From Polyangiaceae bacterium (GTDB lineage: Bacteria > Myxococcota_A > Polyangia > Polyangiales > Polyangiaceae): DNA of 64,000 bases. Below the pieces are notes generated by a model that was not told where the DNA came from, did no database searches, and worked only from the letters and a program-made list of their open reading frames with translations. The position numbers and the translations under genes are program-made. Positions 26,375 to 35,838 of the stretch are shown here, piece after piece. Position 1 is the stretch's first letter, and every line of letters starts with the position of its first letter. The stretch covers positions 434,001-498,000 of the forward strand of contig JAWKRG010000003.1 in the NCBI GenBank assembly GCA_041389725.1, written 5' to 3'.

Positions 26375-27892
26375 ATGCGGTATCGGGCGTGCTTGGGGCT
26401 GCTTGCGTTGCTGAGCGGCGCGTGCAGCAGTGACGAGTCGGGAGGGAACGGTTCCAGCGGTGGACAAGGCGCGGCTGCCGGGGCGGGAGCCACCGGCGGC
26501 TCCGGTGCCCAAGGCGGCTCCGGCGGATCGTCCGGTGCAACGGGTGGCACCGCTGGCTTGGACGGGGGCGCTGCAACGAGTGGCACGGGTGGCACCCCGG
26601 TGGATGGCGGCGGTGGCACGACGCAAGTGCCCGCCTACGACGTGAATCGAGCCAAGCGCCAGGGCTGTCAGTACGGCTCGGGCCTCACCACGACCGATAC
26701 CATCGGTCCTCAGGTGCCACACGGTGACGCGCTCCCCTTCGAACACATCATCGTGCTCATGCAGGAGAATCGCAGCTTCGACCACTACTTTTCCAGCCTA
26801 CCGGCCTACGGCGTGACCGATGTGGACGTGGCGAGCCCGACCGCCACCAACCCGGATCCGAGTGCCGCGGGCACACCCGTCCCACGCTTTCACGAAACCA
26901 GGTACTGCACCTTCGACACCAACCACGAGTGGGATGGGTCGCATACCCAGTACAACGGTGGCGCCATGGACGGCTTCGTCGACACCAACAACCCCGGCGG
27001 CGCGCGGGCCATGGGATACTACACGGACAAGGATCTGCCCTTCTACTACTGGGCGGTGAAGAACTACGCCATGAGCGACCGCCACTTCTGCTCCTTGCTG
27101 GGGCCGACCTGGCCGAATCGCTTCTACTTCTACGGCGCCACCTCCTGGGGAAATATCGAAACGGGCACCATCGACCCGGTCACCTCGGACACTTTCTACA
27201 AGGCCACCAAGATCACGGACCAGCTGGAACAAGCCGGGCGCACTTGGAAGTACTACCGTGACGGACTGACTTCCTTCATGACCCTCTGGGGTCTGACGAC
27301 GAAGAACCAAGGCGCACACACTTCCCAGTTCATCACGGACGTGCAGAACGACGCCCTACCCCACTTGTCGATCATCGACCCCAACTTCACAGGTTCCGGT
27401 CAGAACGACGAGCACCCTCCCTCGAACGTGCAGGCTGGACAACAGTTCGTCGCGAAGATCTACCAAGCCCTGATCAGCAATCCGGTGGTGTGGAAGAAGA
27501 GCGTGTTCATCGTGTTCTACGACGAACACGGAGGCTTCTACGACCATGTACCGCCGCCACCAGCGTGCGAGCCGGACAACCTCCCGCCTCCCACCGAGAA
27601 GTTCGATCGGCTCGGATTCCGCACACCGATGTTCGTGATGAGCCCCTACTCGAAGGCGGGCTACGTCAGCCACTTGGTCACGGACATCACCAGCATCACA
27701 CGCTTCATCCAGAACCGCTTCGACCTTCCCTCCATGACCAAGCGCGACTCCAACGCTTGGCCCATGCTGGACATGTTCGACTTCGCCAATCCGCCGTTCC
27801 TGACGCCAGCCACTGGCGCGCCGTCGGCGGCGCCAGATCCCGCCGGCGTGACCTGGTGCGCCAACAATCCCCCCGGGACGGGCACCCCTTGA
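26375..27892 (+). CDS. Phospholipase C/acid phosphatase-like phosphoesterase lipoprotein
   Basis: 505 aa. Lipobox SGAC at residue 17, then a long Gly/Ala/Ser linker to about residue 85. The catalytic part is the phosphoesterase (PF04185-type) superfamily: QENRSFDHYF near residue 130, GPTWPNR with the probable nucleophile Thr near 245, and FYDEHGGFYDHVPPP near 383 for metal binding. Expected activity is cleavage of phosphodiesters or phosphomonoesters outside the cytoplasm. A DUF2007 gene follows after 10 nt. Confidence 0.9.
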   Translation: MRYRACLGLLALLSGACSSDESGGNGSSGGQGAAAGAGATGGSGAQGGSGGSSGATGGTAGLDGGAATSGTGGTPVDGGGGTTQVPAYDVNRAKRQGCQYGSGLTTTDTIGPQVPHGDALPFEHIIVLMQENRSFDHYFSSLPAYGVTDVDVASPTATNPDPSAAGTPVPRFHETRYCTFDTNHEWDGSHTQYNGGAMDGFVDTNNPGGARAMGYYTDKDLPFYYWAVKNYAMSDRHFCSLLGPTWPNRFYFYGATSWGNIETGTIDPVTSDTFYKATKITDQLEQAGRTWKYYRDGLTSFMTLWGLTTKNQGAHTSQFITDVQNDALPHLSIIDPNFTGSGQNDEHPPSNVQAGQQFVAKIYQALISNPVVWKKSVFIVFYDEHGGFYDHVPPPPACEPDNLPPPTEKFDRLGFRTPMFVMSPYSKAGYVSHLVTDITSITRFIQNRFDLPSMTKRDSNAWPMLDMFDFANPPFLTPATGAPSAAPDPAGVTWCANNPPGTGTP

Positions 27893-27902
27893 GGACCAGG
27901 CC

Positions 27903-28220
27903 GTGCGCGTCTACGTGGCTCAAGACATCATCGAGGCGCAGCTCGTGCTGGACATCCTGCTCGAGGGTGGCGTCGCCGCGACCCTACGTAACGTCAATCT
28001 GGTGGGTGCCTACCCGGAGCTTCCCGTGCGGCCCGAGATCTGGCTCGAGCGACCCGAGCAGTTTGCGACCGCGCGCGGGTTGATCGACCAGTTCGAGGGC
28101 AATCGTATGACCATCCTCGACGACGTGAAGTGCCCGGCGTGCATGGAGGTGAACCCGGGCAACTTCGAGCTGTGTTGGAAGTGTCGCGCGGAGATCCCTG
28201 CTTCTTCGCGCCGCGAGTGA
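27903..28220 (+). CDS. DUF2007/zinc-ribbon protein
   Basis: 105 aa, GTG start. The first 65 residues match the pattern of DUF2007 small signal-transducing-type proteins (VYVAQDIIEAQLVLDILLEGG, then WLERPEQ). The C-terminal part has two CxxC pairs (CPACME, CWKC), a rubredoxin-like zinc ribbon. Function unknown. Probably co-transcribed with the phosphoesterase. Confidence 0.82.
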   Translation: MRVYVAQDIIEAQLVLDILLEGGVAATLRNVNLVGAYPELPVRPEIWLERPEQFATARGLIDQFEGNRMTILDDVKCPACMEVNPGNFELCWKCRAEIPASSRRE

Positions 28221-28262
28221 GCCGGCGCCCGCCGTGACGGGCACAGCAACGCGGCGCCCGAC

Positions 28263-28320
28263 GTCACGGACGCAATGACGTGGCCCGGCGTGCGACGGTC
28301 ACAGGCGCAATGACGCGACC
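28263..28320. repeat. Two 23-bp direct repeats in convergent gap
   Basis: GTCACGGACGCAATGACG at 28263 and GTCACAGGCGCAATGACG at 28298 are near-identical and lie 35 bp apart. The second overlaps the kinase stop codon. A more degenerate third copy may begin near 28234. No function assigned. Confidence 0.6.
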
Positions 28321-29186
28321 CAACGCGCGATGCTCTGCCGATCACCCGCGCCGAGGTCCGCCAGGGTGCGCGCCAGCTCCAAAGCACTTCCCGTGCGGCA
28401 GCCGCGCGCACGCTCCAGGGCGGACAGCATGGCCTGCTCGATCGCGCGGGAAAGCTTCGGCCGATGCTCATGCAATGGAGGAACAGGCGCCTGGGTGACA
28501 GCGAGAAGCGTCGAAGCATCGCTGTCGCGGCGAAACAGCCGCCGACCGGCCAGCAGCTCGTACAGCATCACCCCAAGACTGAACACGTCTGCGCGGCCAT
28601 CGGCCACGCGGCCCTCCAGCACCTCTGGCGCTGCGTACGCCAGGGTGCCAAGGGCGCGGTCGCTTCTCGCGCTGCCCGAGGCGTTCTCTGCGCAGTGAGC
28701 CACCCCGAAGTCGATGACCGTCACAGCGCCCGTCGCGTCGACCAAGATGTTGGCGGGCGATAGGTCACGATGGATCACGCCGCGAGTCTCGTGGGCGTGG
28801 GCGATTGCCGCAGCGACGGTGCTGACGATGGCAAGCGCGACGGCGGAAGGCACCGTCGACCCTTGCTCTCCCGCCTGGCGCATCAAGTTCGACAATGCCG
28901 TGCCAGGAGCGACCCGCATCGCGAGGTAGTAGCGTCCGCTCGCCACGCCGAATCCAAGCCCGTGCACCAGATTCGGGTGCCGCAGCACCGACGTCAACTG
29001 CGCTTCCGCCAGGAACTGACGCACGTGGTCGCGGTCTCGACACCAGTGCGGAAGCAGGCACTTGATCGCCACCCTCGGCGCCGCCCCTTCCCGCGGGTCG
29101 CGGGCCAGAAACACCTCCGCCATGCTCCCAGCGGCCAGCCGCCGCTCGACGACGAAGGGACCCAAACGGTGAAGGGCGGGTTGCAC
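28299..29186 (-). CDS. Soluble Ser/Thr protein kinase
   Basis: 295 aa, GTG start, essentially a bare kinase domain with no membrane segment. The catalytic loop HRDLSPAN and DFG are intact and APE reads AAPE. The Gly-rich loop is degenerate (LAAGSMAEV, lacking the usual last Gly). It could still bind ATP. Convergent with the DUF2007 gene. Role unknown. Confidence 0.85.
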   Translation of the reverse strand: MQPALHRLGPFVVERRLAAGSMAEVFLARDPREGAAPRVAIKCLLPHWCRDRDHVRQFLAEAQLTSVLRHPNLVHGLGFGVASGRYYLAMRVAPGTALSNLMRQAGEQGSTVPSAVALAIVSTVAAAIAHAHETRGVIHRDLSPANILVDATGAVTVIDFGVAHCAENASGSARSDRALGTLAYAAPEVLEGRVADGRADVFSLGVMLYELLAGRRLFRRDSDASTLLAVTQAPVPPLHEHRPKLSRAIEQAMLSALERARGCRTGSALELARTLADLGAGDRQSIARWVASLRL

Positions 29187-29265
29187 TCGACGGAATGATA
29201 GCTCCTACCGACGCTTCACTGGCGCGCAACTGGCGGTCACAGGCTCTGTCGTGTCGTTTGTGCTG

Positions 29266-31524
29266 CTACTTGTCGACGAGGAAGAGGTGCCCCACCGAAT
29301 AGCGCCCGTCCCCACCGACGCCTATGATTCCGACAGCGTCGAATCCCTGCTCCTGCGCCGAGGGGGGCACGGCGATCCGATGGCAGGCCATGCCGCCACC
29401 GTTTGCCTTGGGTTCGGTGCGTGAAGTACCGACCAGCTGTCCTTGATTCAAGAAGCGAAGGACGTAGGCATCGTTGTTGTCCAGCGCAACGTCCGCCACT
29501 GCGGCGTGCCTCACACTCGGCAAGCGCACGGCCACGCCGCGAGTCGTGAACAGTACGTTCGTCGGGTGGTTCCACATTGCGTGTTCTTGCTTGCGATCGC
29601 TCAGTGCGGCGAGCGGCAGTTCTTCACTCGCCGTGCGCGAGCAGACGACGTTGGCGCGACCGTCTGTCCTTTGAAACGTGGCGGCGCGAATCTCCGCTGG
29701 GCTCGACGCGGCCAGCATGGCGGTAACCTCGATCGGCTCCGCGAGCTGCAGCACGCTATTCTCGCGATCGCGGATCTGTGTAAATCCCGCGCGACAGCGG
29801 TACCCGATCTTCAGCCCTTCGACAGGCGGTGAGACTTCGAGGTTCCACGTCCCCGCCGGTAGCTTCAGGTTGGGAAGCTCTGCCAGCCTGTCCGGCTCGA
29901 GCTTCGTGACGAGCTCGTCTTCACGCAGCGTCGCAGGCGCGCTATTGCCTCCTGCAAAGAAGTAGCCCGGCACTTCGACCCGATCTGAGTGCCGCAAGAT
30001 GCCCAACACGCCGCCTTCTCGTCGCATCCACCACTGCCCCGCCGCGCGATTGCCTCTCTGCCCCACCACGAGCACGCGCTGGTATTCCTGATGGAACTCC
30101 GGCATGGCGAGCATCTGCTTGCCCGACAGAAAGAGCGGTTCCCACGCTCCCCCGGCATTGTTGAAAGCAATGATGTCTGGTCGGCGACCGAAGACGTAGG
30201 CGCCATCACCAAGCTCGTGCCCAATGTGCCCGCGACCAAAATGCTGAGGCGGATGCGTCGCAATGTGGATGTCGTTCAGTCCCAACATGTCCACCGTGGG
30301 TAGCCCCGACCAGTAGGGAAGCGCGCCAGCGGCATCGACGGCCAACAGGGGCTGCTTCGCGCCGAACGCGACGCGCATCACGTGCCCCACGGAGTAGCCG
30401 TCCCACTCCCATCGCTCCGAGATGGCCCGACGATTCTCGCCGTCCATGGTCTGGAATCGAAAGCTCACCAGAGTGGCGCTCCCGAAGAGAGCAGGCACGA
30501 GCCACGCGCGTCGGGCCACCCGCTCCGCCATGGTTTCGGCGCACTCCGCGAGCAGCATTCCGAGCGCGATCCACGCGAACAACAGCTGCCGCCAACCGGG
30601 AAAGATGTCGCCGCCGACCACCACGTCGTACGCAACCCAAGTGAGGAAAACGGAGACCGGCACCGACCAGCGCACGGTCTGCATTCGCCGAGCGGTCAGT
30701 AACAGCCCGACCACCGCGATGGCCACCAAGGGCAGCGCCGGGGACAGCCCCCGCATGACGTAGTTGGCGCCCAACTCCACGCGCTCCCAATTGAAGCTGA
30801 CCTTGATCAGCGCGGTCTGGGGCACCCACTTCCCGTAGTAGAGGACGCGGAACAGTAGCTGGCCGAACCATGCCGCAGCCGGCGGCGCCAGGAGCAACCC
30901 GAGCCGTTTCAGTCGGGGCCACGATACGCCCCAAGCGACAACCAGCCCCAGCGTCATTCCAGCGATGAGCACGACACCATCGCCGCGAAGCAGCACGAGC
31001 ACTGCCATCAGCACGCCCGCCGCCACGCGCAACCGCGTCGACTCACGCTGAGCGAGCTCGCGCACGACCAGCAGCGCTGCCGCCAGCACGCCAGCCATGA
31101 AGCCGTGCTCCAAGGCGCCGACGGCCCAAACCGCCAGCGGGGCGCACAGACTCAGGGCGATGGCGCCACCCAGCAAGCGCAGTGCATGGACGCGCAACTC
31201 GCGGTTGGAGAAACTGACCACGGCGATGGCGCAGCCCGCGCCAATCGCGTCCAGCGTGCGAGCTGCAGAGATCAGATCGCGTCCCAGGAGCTTCGCCGCG
31301 GCGAGAATCAGCACCCACAACAGATCCGTGTAGCCCTCCACACGCTGTCCGTCCGACCAGGTCAAGCCGGCACCCTCGGCCAGACGGCGGGCGTACACCA
31401 TCGAGATCAGCGCATCGTCGGAAAGGAAGGGCCAGTAGTGGCGCGCATGCCAGGCGAAGACTGCGATGCACGCGGCGAGCAACAGCGGTTCGCGCAGCCG
31501 CCGAAAATGACGCTCCCAATCCAT
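29266..31524 (-). CDS. GT-C-like polytopic membrane protein (AftB-type)
   Basis: 752 aa from the ATG at 31524; the frame is open to 31563. About eleven hydrophobic segments fill the first half, followed by a roughly 350-residue extracytoplasmic part. The first outer loop has FLSDDALISMVYARRLAEGAG and RVEGYTDLLWVLI, the DD-containing pattern of GT-C glycosyltransferases of the AftB (mycobacterial arabinosyltransferase) and related type. It probably transfers a polyprenyl-linked sugar outside the cytoplasm. The acceptor is unknown, and it stands alone here. Confidence 0.75.
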   Translation of the reverse strand: MDWERHFRRLREPLLLAACIAVFAWHARHYWPFLSDDALISMVYARRLAEGAGLTWSDGQRVEGYTDLLWVLILAAAKLLGRDLISAARTLDAIGAGCAIAVVSFSNRELRVHALRLLGGAIALSLCAPLAVWAVGALEHGFMAGVLAAALLVVRELAQRESTRLRVAAGVLMAVLVLLRGDGVVLIAGMTLGLVVAWGVSWPRLKRLGLLLAPPAAAWFGQLLFRVLYYGKWVPQTALIKVSFNWERVELGANYVMRGLSPALPLVAIAVVGLLLTARRMQTVRWSVPVSVFLTWVAYDVVVGGDIFPGWRQLLFAWIALGMLLAECAETMAERVARRAWLVPALFGSATLVSFRFQTMDGENRRAISERWEWDGYSVGHVMRVAFGAKQPLLAVDAAGALPYWSGLPTVDMLGLNDIHIATHPPQHFGRGHIGHELGDGAYVFGRRPDIIAFNNAGGAWEPLFLSGKQMLAMPEFHQEYQRVLVVGQRGNRAAGQWWMRREGGVLGILRHSDRVEVPGYFFAGGNSAPATLREDELVTKLEPDRLAELPNLKLPAGTWNLEVSPPVEGLKIGYRCRAGFTQIRDRENSVLQLAEPIEVTAMLAASSPAEIRAATFQRTDGRANVVCSRTASEELPLAALSDRKQEHAMWNHPTNVLFTTRGVAVRLPSVRHAAVADVALDNNDAYVLRFLNQGQLVGTSRTEPKANGGGMACHRIAVPPSAQEQGFDAVGIIGVGGDGRYSVGHLFLVDK

Positions 31525-31625
31525 GCCGGCGGGATTATCGACACACGGGTGCTGGTTTGACAACGCGCACTTCGATCGACGCCGGTGAACGCAGTCGTGA
31601 CTGCGCGACGCGCGGGAGCCCCCAG

Positions 31626-31979
31626 CTAGTTGCCCAGGTATCCCGCCAGTAGCGTGATCAAGTCGTCGCAGGCGTCTCCTTTGGTCACGATCGCGTCCGC
31701 GCCCGTCGCCTGCAAGTCGACGGGCGTGCCCGTGATCAAGACTGCGGGAGCGCCCGGATTGTTGGCACGCAGTTCGGGGATGAGCGAGGCGCCGCAGCCG
31801 TCGGGCAGGTTGTAGTCGAGCAGGGCCGCAGCGTAGGGTTCACTGCCATCTCGAAGCTTCGTGCGGCCTTCCGCCACCGTTGCCGCGCACTCGACGCGAT
31901 AGCCTTCGTCCTCGAGCACGGCTTCTAGGGTGAGCCGGTTCGACTCGTCGTCATCCACCAAAAGCACGAGGGGTTGCAT
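31626..31979 (-). CDS. Single-domain response regulator
   Basis: 117 aa, one CheY-like receiver with the acidic cluster VDDDES and phosphorylatable Asp in LLDYNLPDG. The switch Thr (LITG) and Lys (TKG) are present. No output domain, so it works through protein contacts. It overlaps the upstream histidine kinase in ATGA, indicating tight coupling. It resembles the regulator at 35839-36303. Confidence 0.88.
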   Translation of the reverse strand: MQPLVLLVDDDESNRLTLEAVLEDEGYRVECAATVAEGRTKLRDGSEPYAAALLDYNLPDGCGASLIPELRANNPGAPAVLITGTPVDLQATGADAIVTKGDACDDLITLLAGYLGN

Positions 31980-32761
31980 CAGCTCCCCTCCTGACGGGCA
32001 TCGATCGGCAGCGACAGGATGGCGTGTGTGCCGGCGGGATCGTGCTCGAGCCGCAAATCGCCACCGTGGATCGAGGCGACGCGTCGCGCGATGTTCAACC
32101 CCAGTCCCAGGTGGCCCGGTTTGCTACTGACGAAGTGAGCGAAGACCGCAGCGATTCGCTCGGATGAAACGCCTGGCCCCGCGTCGCACACATCGAAAAC
32201 CACACGGCCATCGGCAAAACTGGCGCGCACTGAAACATGGGTCCCCGCAGGAGCAGCCTCGATGGCGTTCTCCAGCAGACAGCGCAAGGCAAGCGCGACG
32301 CGCGCTTCCAGGGCCACCCACTCCACGTCGACGCACTCGGTGAGAACCGGCACGGCTCGGCTTCCCAGAGAACGAAGCGCCAATGCGGCGCAGCGCGCGG
32401 CACTGGTCTTGGCGGCAGGCGCGACGTCGAGGTCAGGCTCTTGGTCCATCAGCGCGCTCAGGGCTTCGACTTCTTGATCGATCAACGTCAGGAACTTCGG
32501 CACGCGAGGGTCGCTCGCCGCGAGTTCAGATCCTTGGGCACGTTTCTTCAGGTAGAAGGCCGCGTTGCGGATGCCTCCAAGACGGTTCTTCAGCGCGTGC
32601 CGGAGCTGGGAGCGGGTTTCCTCGGCAATCGCGGCGTGAAAGGTAAGTGCCAGAGGATCTTCGGCCCAGGGAGTCGGAGGCTGGCACAGCCCCTCTCCCG
32701 ATCCGGCTGGCTCGGGGCGTTCCTCAGCGAGGAGAAGCCGCGTCGTTTCGGCACTTCCCAT
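31979..32761 (-). CDS. Soluble histidine kinase
   Basis: 260 aa from the ATG at 32761, which shares one base with the upstream stop. No membrane segment. The dimerisation/phosphoacceptor helix has RHALKNRLGGIRNA near residue 55; the ATP-binding domain has the N-box LENAIEAA, DAGPGV and GLGLNIA. The H-box departs from the usual HELRNPL form but parallels the second kinase in this locus (IRNAxxYLxKR in both). Probably phosphorylates one or both neighbouring regulators. Confidence 0.88.
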   Translation of the reverse strand: MGSAETTRLLLAEERPEPAGSGEGLCQPPTPWAEDPLALTFHAAIAEETRSQLRHALKNRLGGIRNAAFYLKKRAQGSELAASDPRVPKFLTLIDQEVEALSALMDQEPDLDVAPAAKTSAARCAALALRSLGSRAVPVLTECVDVEWVALEARVALALRCLLENAIEAAPAGTHVSVRASFADGRVVFDVCDAGPGVSSERIAAVFAHFVSSKPGHLGLGLNIARRVASIHGGDLRLEHDPAGTHAILSLPIDARQEGS

Positions 32762-33492
32762 CAGGTCGCTCCCTTTCTTCGCGCCTGACTGATGGCATTC
32801 AGCAGGTCGTGCGTCTGCACTGGCTTTCGCAAACACGTCTGACACCCTCGCGCAGCCATGTCGTGCATCAGACCAGGAACCAGAGAGCGCGTCATGGCGA
32901 TGACGGTCACCGGCATGCCGGCGTCAGTCGCCTCGGCGAGCATGTCCATCGTCTCCTGCTGATCCGGAAGCAAGGCCAACACCAGGACGTCGATGGGCTG
33001 CGCGCGCAGAAGTGAGAGGCCTTCCGCTGCCCCAAAAGCCGCATGCGCGCGAACCCCGGACGCCGTGAGGGATTCGACGAGGGCTCGAGCTTCTTCCGGA
33101 GAGTCGTCCATGACCAGTACCAGGTGCGGCGCGGCAGCCCGACGAACTACGTCCAGGATCTCTTCGATACCAAAGGGCTTGAGCACGATGGTGAACGCGC
33201 CTTCGTCTACAGCTTCGCGAAGCACGGCTTCATGGGCGTAGGCGGTCATGAGTACGACTGGCACTTCAGGACGGAGTCGCTTCATCTCCCTCAGAGCGTC
33301 CACGCCGTTCAGCTGCGGCATTTGGATGTCGCTGAGTACCACGTCGAAGTGCTGACTCTGGAACAGCCCCAGCGCGTCGAGTCCACTCGTGGCTTCTACG
33401 ACTTCGTAGTCCTCCAACTCCAGGTTGGCCGCCAAGGTCTCGCGCATGCTTTGTTCGTCATCGACGATCAGTACTCGCTTCGTGTGTTCCAT
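32761..33492 (-). CDS. Response regulator with one active and one degenerate receiver
   Basis: 243 aa from the ATG at 33492. Receiver 1 (about 1-120) has VDDEQ, VLSDIQMP and LKPF, complete. Receiver 2 (about 123-240) has MDDSPEEA but its phosphosite position reads VLVLALLPDQ, with the Asp replaced; its Lys is in LRKPV. The second domain is thus probably a pseudo-receiver. No DNA-binding output. Located between the two histidine kinases of the locus. Confidence 0.88.
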   Translation of the reverse strand: MEHTKRVLIVDDEQSMRETLAANLELEDYEVVEATSGLDALGLFQSQHFDVVLSDIQMPQLNGVDALREMKRLRPEVPVVLMTAYAHEAVLREAVDEGAFTIVLKPFGIEEILDVVRRAAAPHLVLVMDDSPEEARALVESLTASGVRAHAAFGAAEGLSLLRAQPIDVLVLALLPDQQETMDMLAEATDAGMPVTVIAMTRSLVPGLMHDMAARGCQTCLRKPVQTHDLLNAISQARRKGAT

Positions 33493-33496
33493 GGCC

Positions 33497-34996
33497 CTAC
33501 TCCGCAGCCTCCAAAGCTGGCGCATCTTCGCGCGGAAGCACCAGCCTGAAGGTCGTTCCCTCCTCGTTCGTGGACTCCACACCCAAGTTCCCCCCGAGCC
33601 GCTCGGCGATGCTGGCGCAAATGGCCAGGCCAAGTCCGGTGCCTTTCACCTTGGTCGTGAATAGGGGCTCGAACACGCTCGTGCGCGTAGCCTCATCCAT
33701 CCCACAGCCGTTGTCGCCGACTCGAAATACGAGATGGTTCTCGTCCACCTCGGCGCGAACGGTCACCCGCCCCTCCCGGTCTTCGGGAATGGCCTCCGCG
33801 CCGTTCTGAGCCAAGTTGACCAGCACTTGTCGCAAGAGCTGCTCATCCACGCGCACCAGGGGTAGGTCGCTGCTCGTCTGGTTCTCCAGACGCACTTCGC
33901 GGTCCAGCTTGACGATGGAGAGCGCCTCGTCCACCAGCGGACCGAGTGCGACGGCTGTCAACACCGGCGAGCGCGGCCTGGCGTAGTCGAGTAAGTCGCC
34001 GATGATCTTGGTGCTAGCTCCGACTTCGCGATCGATGATGTCGAAGAATCGTTGCACCTTCGTGTCCTGGGCCAACTCGGTCTGCTTCGTGCGCTTTCGC
34101 AGGTAGTGATTCGCGTTGCGGATCGCTGCCAACGGGTTTCGAAGCTCGTGGCTCACGCTGGCGGCCATTTGTCCCAGCACCGCCAACCGGCCGCTCTTGA
34201 CCGCCTGGTCCTGGGCGGTCTTGAGGCCCTGAGCCATGGCGTTGAAGGCACCGGCAAGCTCGTCGAACTCCTCACCGCCTCCGGTTTCCACGCGGGTGGA
34301 GAGGTCACCTGCCGTCATGCGTGCCGCAGCGGAACGCAGCAATTGAAGACTATGCGAAATAAAGCGAGTGAGCAGCCATACGAGAGTCGCCAGCATCAAG
34401 AACGCCGCAACCGAAAGCGCGAGACGGACGGCGCGAAGCGTACGCGTCCGGGATTGATTCGCGTCGAGCATCTTCTCCAGATCTTCGCGCTCATCGTCGA
34501 CCGCCTCGGATACCTCACGCAGCAGTCCGCGCTGGAATTCGTTCTTCACGCGCCTCATCTCGACGGCATGGTCGGCACCGGGCTGCCGTGCCCGCTCCAC
34601 CCCAGCCTTCAGGGCGTCGAACGCGCTGCGGATACGGGAGAAGCGTTCGTCCTCGCCGGACTCGGTCCCGGCTTCGTCTGGCTCCTGGTCCAAGGTGTCG
34701 CGCAGACTTCGCAAGGCGTCCAAGTCCTGCTCCACCCGAGTGCGAGCGTCGGCCAGCGCGCCGGGCTCCGCGTCGGAGGACCCGGACGGAGTCTCAGCCA
34801 CACGCAGATACTGTTCCGCATGAATGATCAACGTGAGATGCCGCGCCAGATCCGCGTGATGCACGCGAGACGCTTCATCGGCTTCCCTGGCGTTGTTGGC
34901 GGAAAGATGGTCCATGCCGATGGACAGGGTTCCGGAGGCCACGGCAACCGCGAGCAGCAAGATCAGACGTCGGCGCACGCTCATCGCGGACTGCAT
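33497..34996 (-). CDS. Membrane sensor histidine kinase
   Basis: 499 aa, ATG at 34996 two bases after the upstream stop. TM1 about residues 8-28, a largely helical periplasmic sensor of about 155 residues, TM2 about 186-210, HAMP to about 262, H-box VSHELRNPLAAIRNA (His near 281), then N-box LAQNGAEAI, DNGCGM and GTGLGLAI. Complete and probably active. The helical periplasmic region suggests a chemoreceptor-like ligand or protein sensor. Same operon as the outer-membrane-like protein before it. Confidence 0.92.
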   Translation of the reverse strand: MQSAMSVRRRLILLLAVAVASGTLSIGMDHLSANNAREADEASRVHHADLARHLTLIIHAEQYLRVAETPSGSSDAEPGALADARTRVEQDLDALRSLRDTLDQEPDEAGTESGEDERFSRIRSAFDALKAGVERARQPGADHAVEMRRVKNEFQRGLLREVSEAVDDEREDLEKMLDANQSRTRTLRAVRLALSVAAFLMLATLVWLLTRFISHSLQLLRSAAARMTAGDLSTRVETGGGEEFDELAGAFNAMAQGLKTAQDQAVKSGRLAVLGQMAASVSHELRNPLAAIRNANHYLRKRTKQTELAQDTKVQRFFDIIDREVGASTKIIGDLLDYARPRSPVLTAVALGPLVDEALSIVKLDREVRLENQTSSDLPLVRVDEQLLRQVLVNLAQNGAEAIPEDREGRVTVRAEVDENHLVFRVGDNGCGMDEATRTSVFEPLFTTKVKGTGLGLAICASIAERLGGNLGVESTNEEGTTFRLVLPREDAPALEAAE

Positions 34997-34998
34997 CG

Positions 34999-35793
34999 TC
35001 AGTCGTCCTCCGGTTCGGCTCCGCCGAACTCCAGGGTGGCCTGCAGAACGCCGCCGCGCACGCGGGGCGAGCGCGCGTCGATCAGCGCTGCTGCCCCGAC
35101 CTCGACGTCTGGGTGCACCCGGACGGTGAGGCCCGCGGCCAAGGTGACCATCAGTACTTCGTCAGCCTGGCCAATTGCGACTTCCAGGCTGGGAACGAGG
35201 GTCCCCACAGGAGCGAACAGGCCCAGGGCGGCATACGGTTCGAGTTCGGGTTCCGAGTCTGATTCCGCCGAGCGCTCCCCTTCGAGCGCGAGATAGGTGT
35301 TTGCATGCAGAGGCCCCAACACGCCGTAGAACACGACAAACGCTCCGAGTCCGCTCGTCGCGTCGTCTACGGTCTCACTGGCGGTTGGCAGCGTGGCCTC
35401 GACACCAAGAGACAGCGCAAATCCCGCCCTCCGGCTATTCACGGGATTGGCCATCAACCCGAGCTCGACGTTGCCCAAACCCTGCGCGGCTCCGAGCCCC
35501 GCGTGGCGGGTAGCGAGAAGGGGCATCTCCAGTTCGACCTGAACCCAATCGGTGATTCCGTATTCACTTCGCGGCACCAGGCTGAGCTGATCACGGCGGT
35601 CCGCTCGCTCGTACTGCACCGAGTTGGAGAGCTGGAGCTCAGCTTCGTCCTGGGGATAGACCGCCTCACTGACGAAGAGCTCTTGCAGAACCTCTTCCAC
35701 CTGCGTGCGAGCGGCAGCCTTCGGGCTCCAAGCCACGGCGAGGGCCAAGAGTGCCAGCATGGAGCGGCACCGTCTGTCCTGAACTCTTTCCAC
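34999..35793 (-). CDS. Predicted outer-membrane beta-barrel-like protein
   Basis: 264 aa, GTG at 35793 (ATG at 35760 possible). A signal peptide (LALLALAVAWSPKAAA) precedes a series of short amphipathic beta-strands, with patterns such as YGITDWVQVELEMPLL, resembling porin-like proteins near meta-pathway/transport genes. Sits immediately upstream of the sensor kinase, so it may be a signal partner or transported-solute pore. No closer identification is possible. Confidence 0.7.
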   Translation of the reverse strand: MERVQDRRCRSMLALLALAVAWSPKAAARTQVEEVLQELFVSEAVYPQDEAELQLSNSVQYERADRRDQLSLVPRSEYGITDWVQVELEMPLLATRHAGLGAAQGLGNVELGLMANPVNSRRAGFALSLGVEATLPTASETVDDATSGLGAFVVFYGVLGPLHANTYLALEGERSAESDSEPELEPYAALGLFAPVGTLVPSLEVAIGQADEVLMVTLAAGLTVRVHPDVEVGAAALIDARSPRVRGGVLQATLEFGGAEPEDD

Positions 35794-35838
35794 TGCTACA
35801 GGCGAGAACGGCAGTCGCGGGCAGTGGTTGAGGAAACA

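Noticed and set aside
28299..29186. Pseudogene status of the short kinase
   Set aside because: The Gly-rich loop is degenerate, but the frame is full length and HRD and DFG are intact, so it is kept as a gene.
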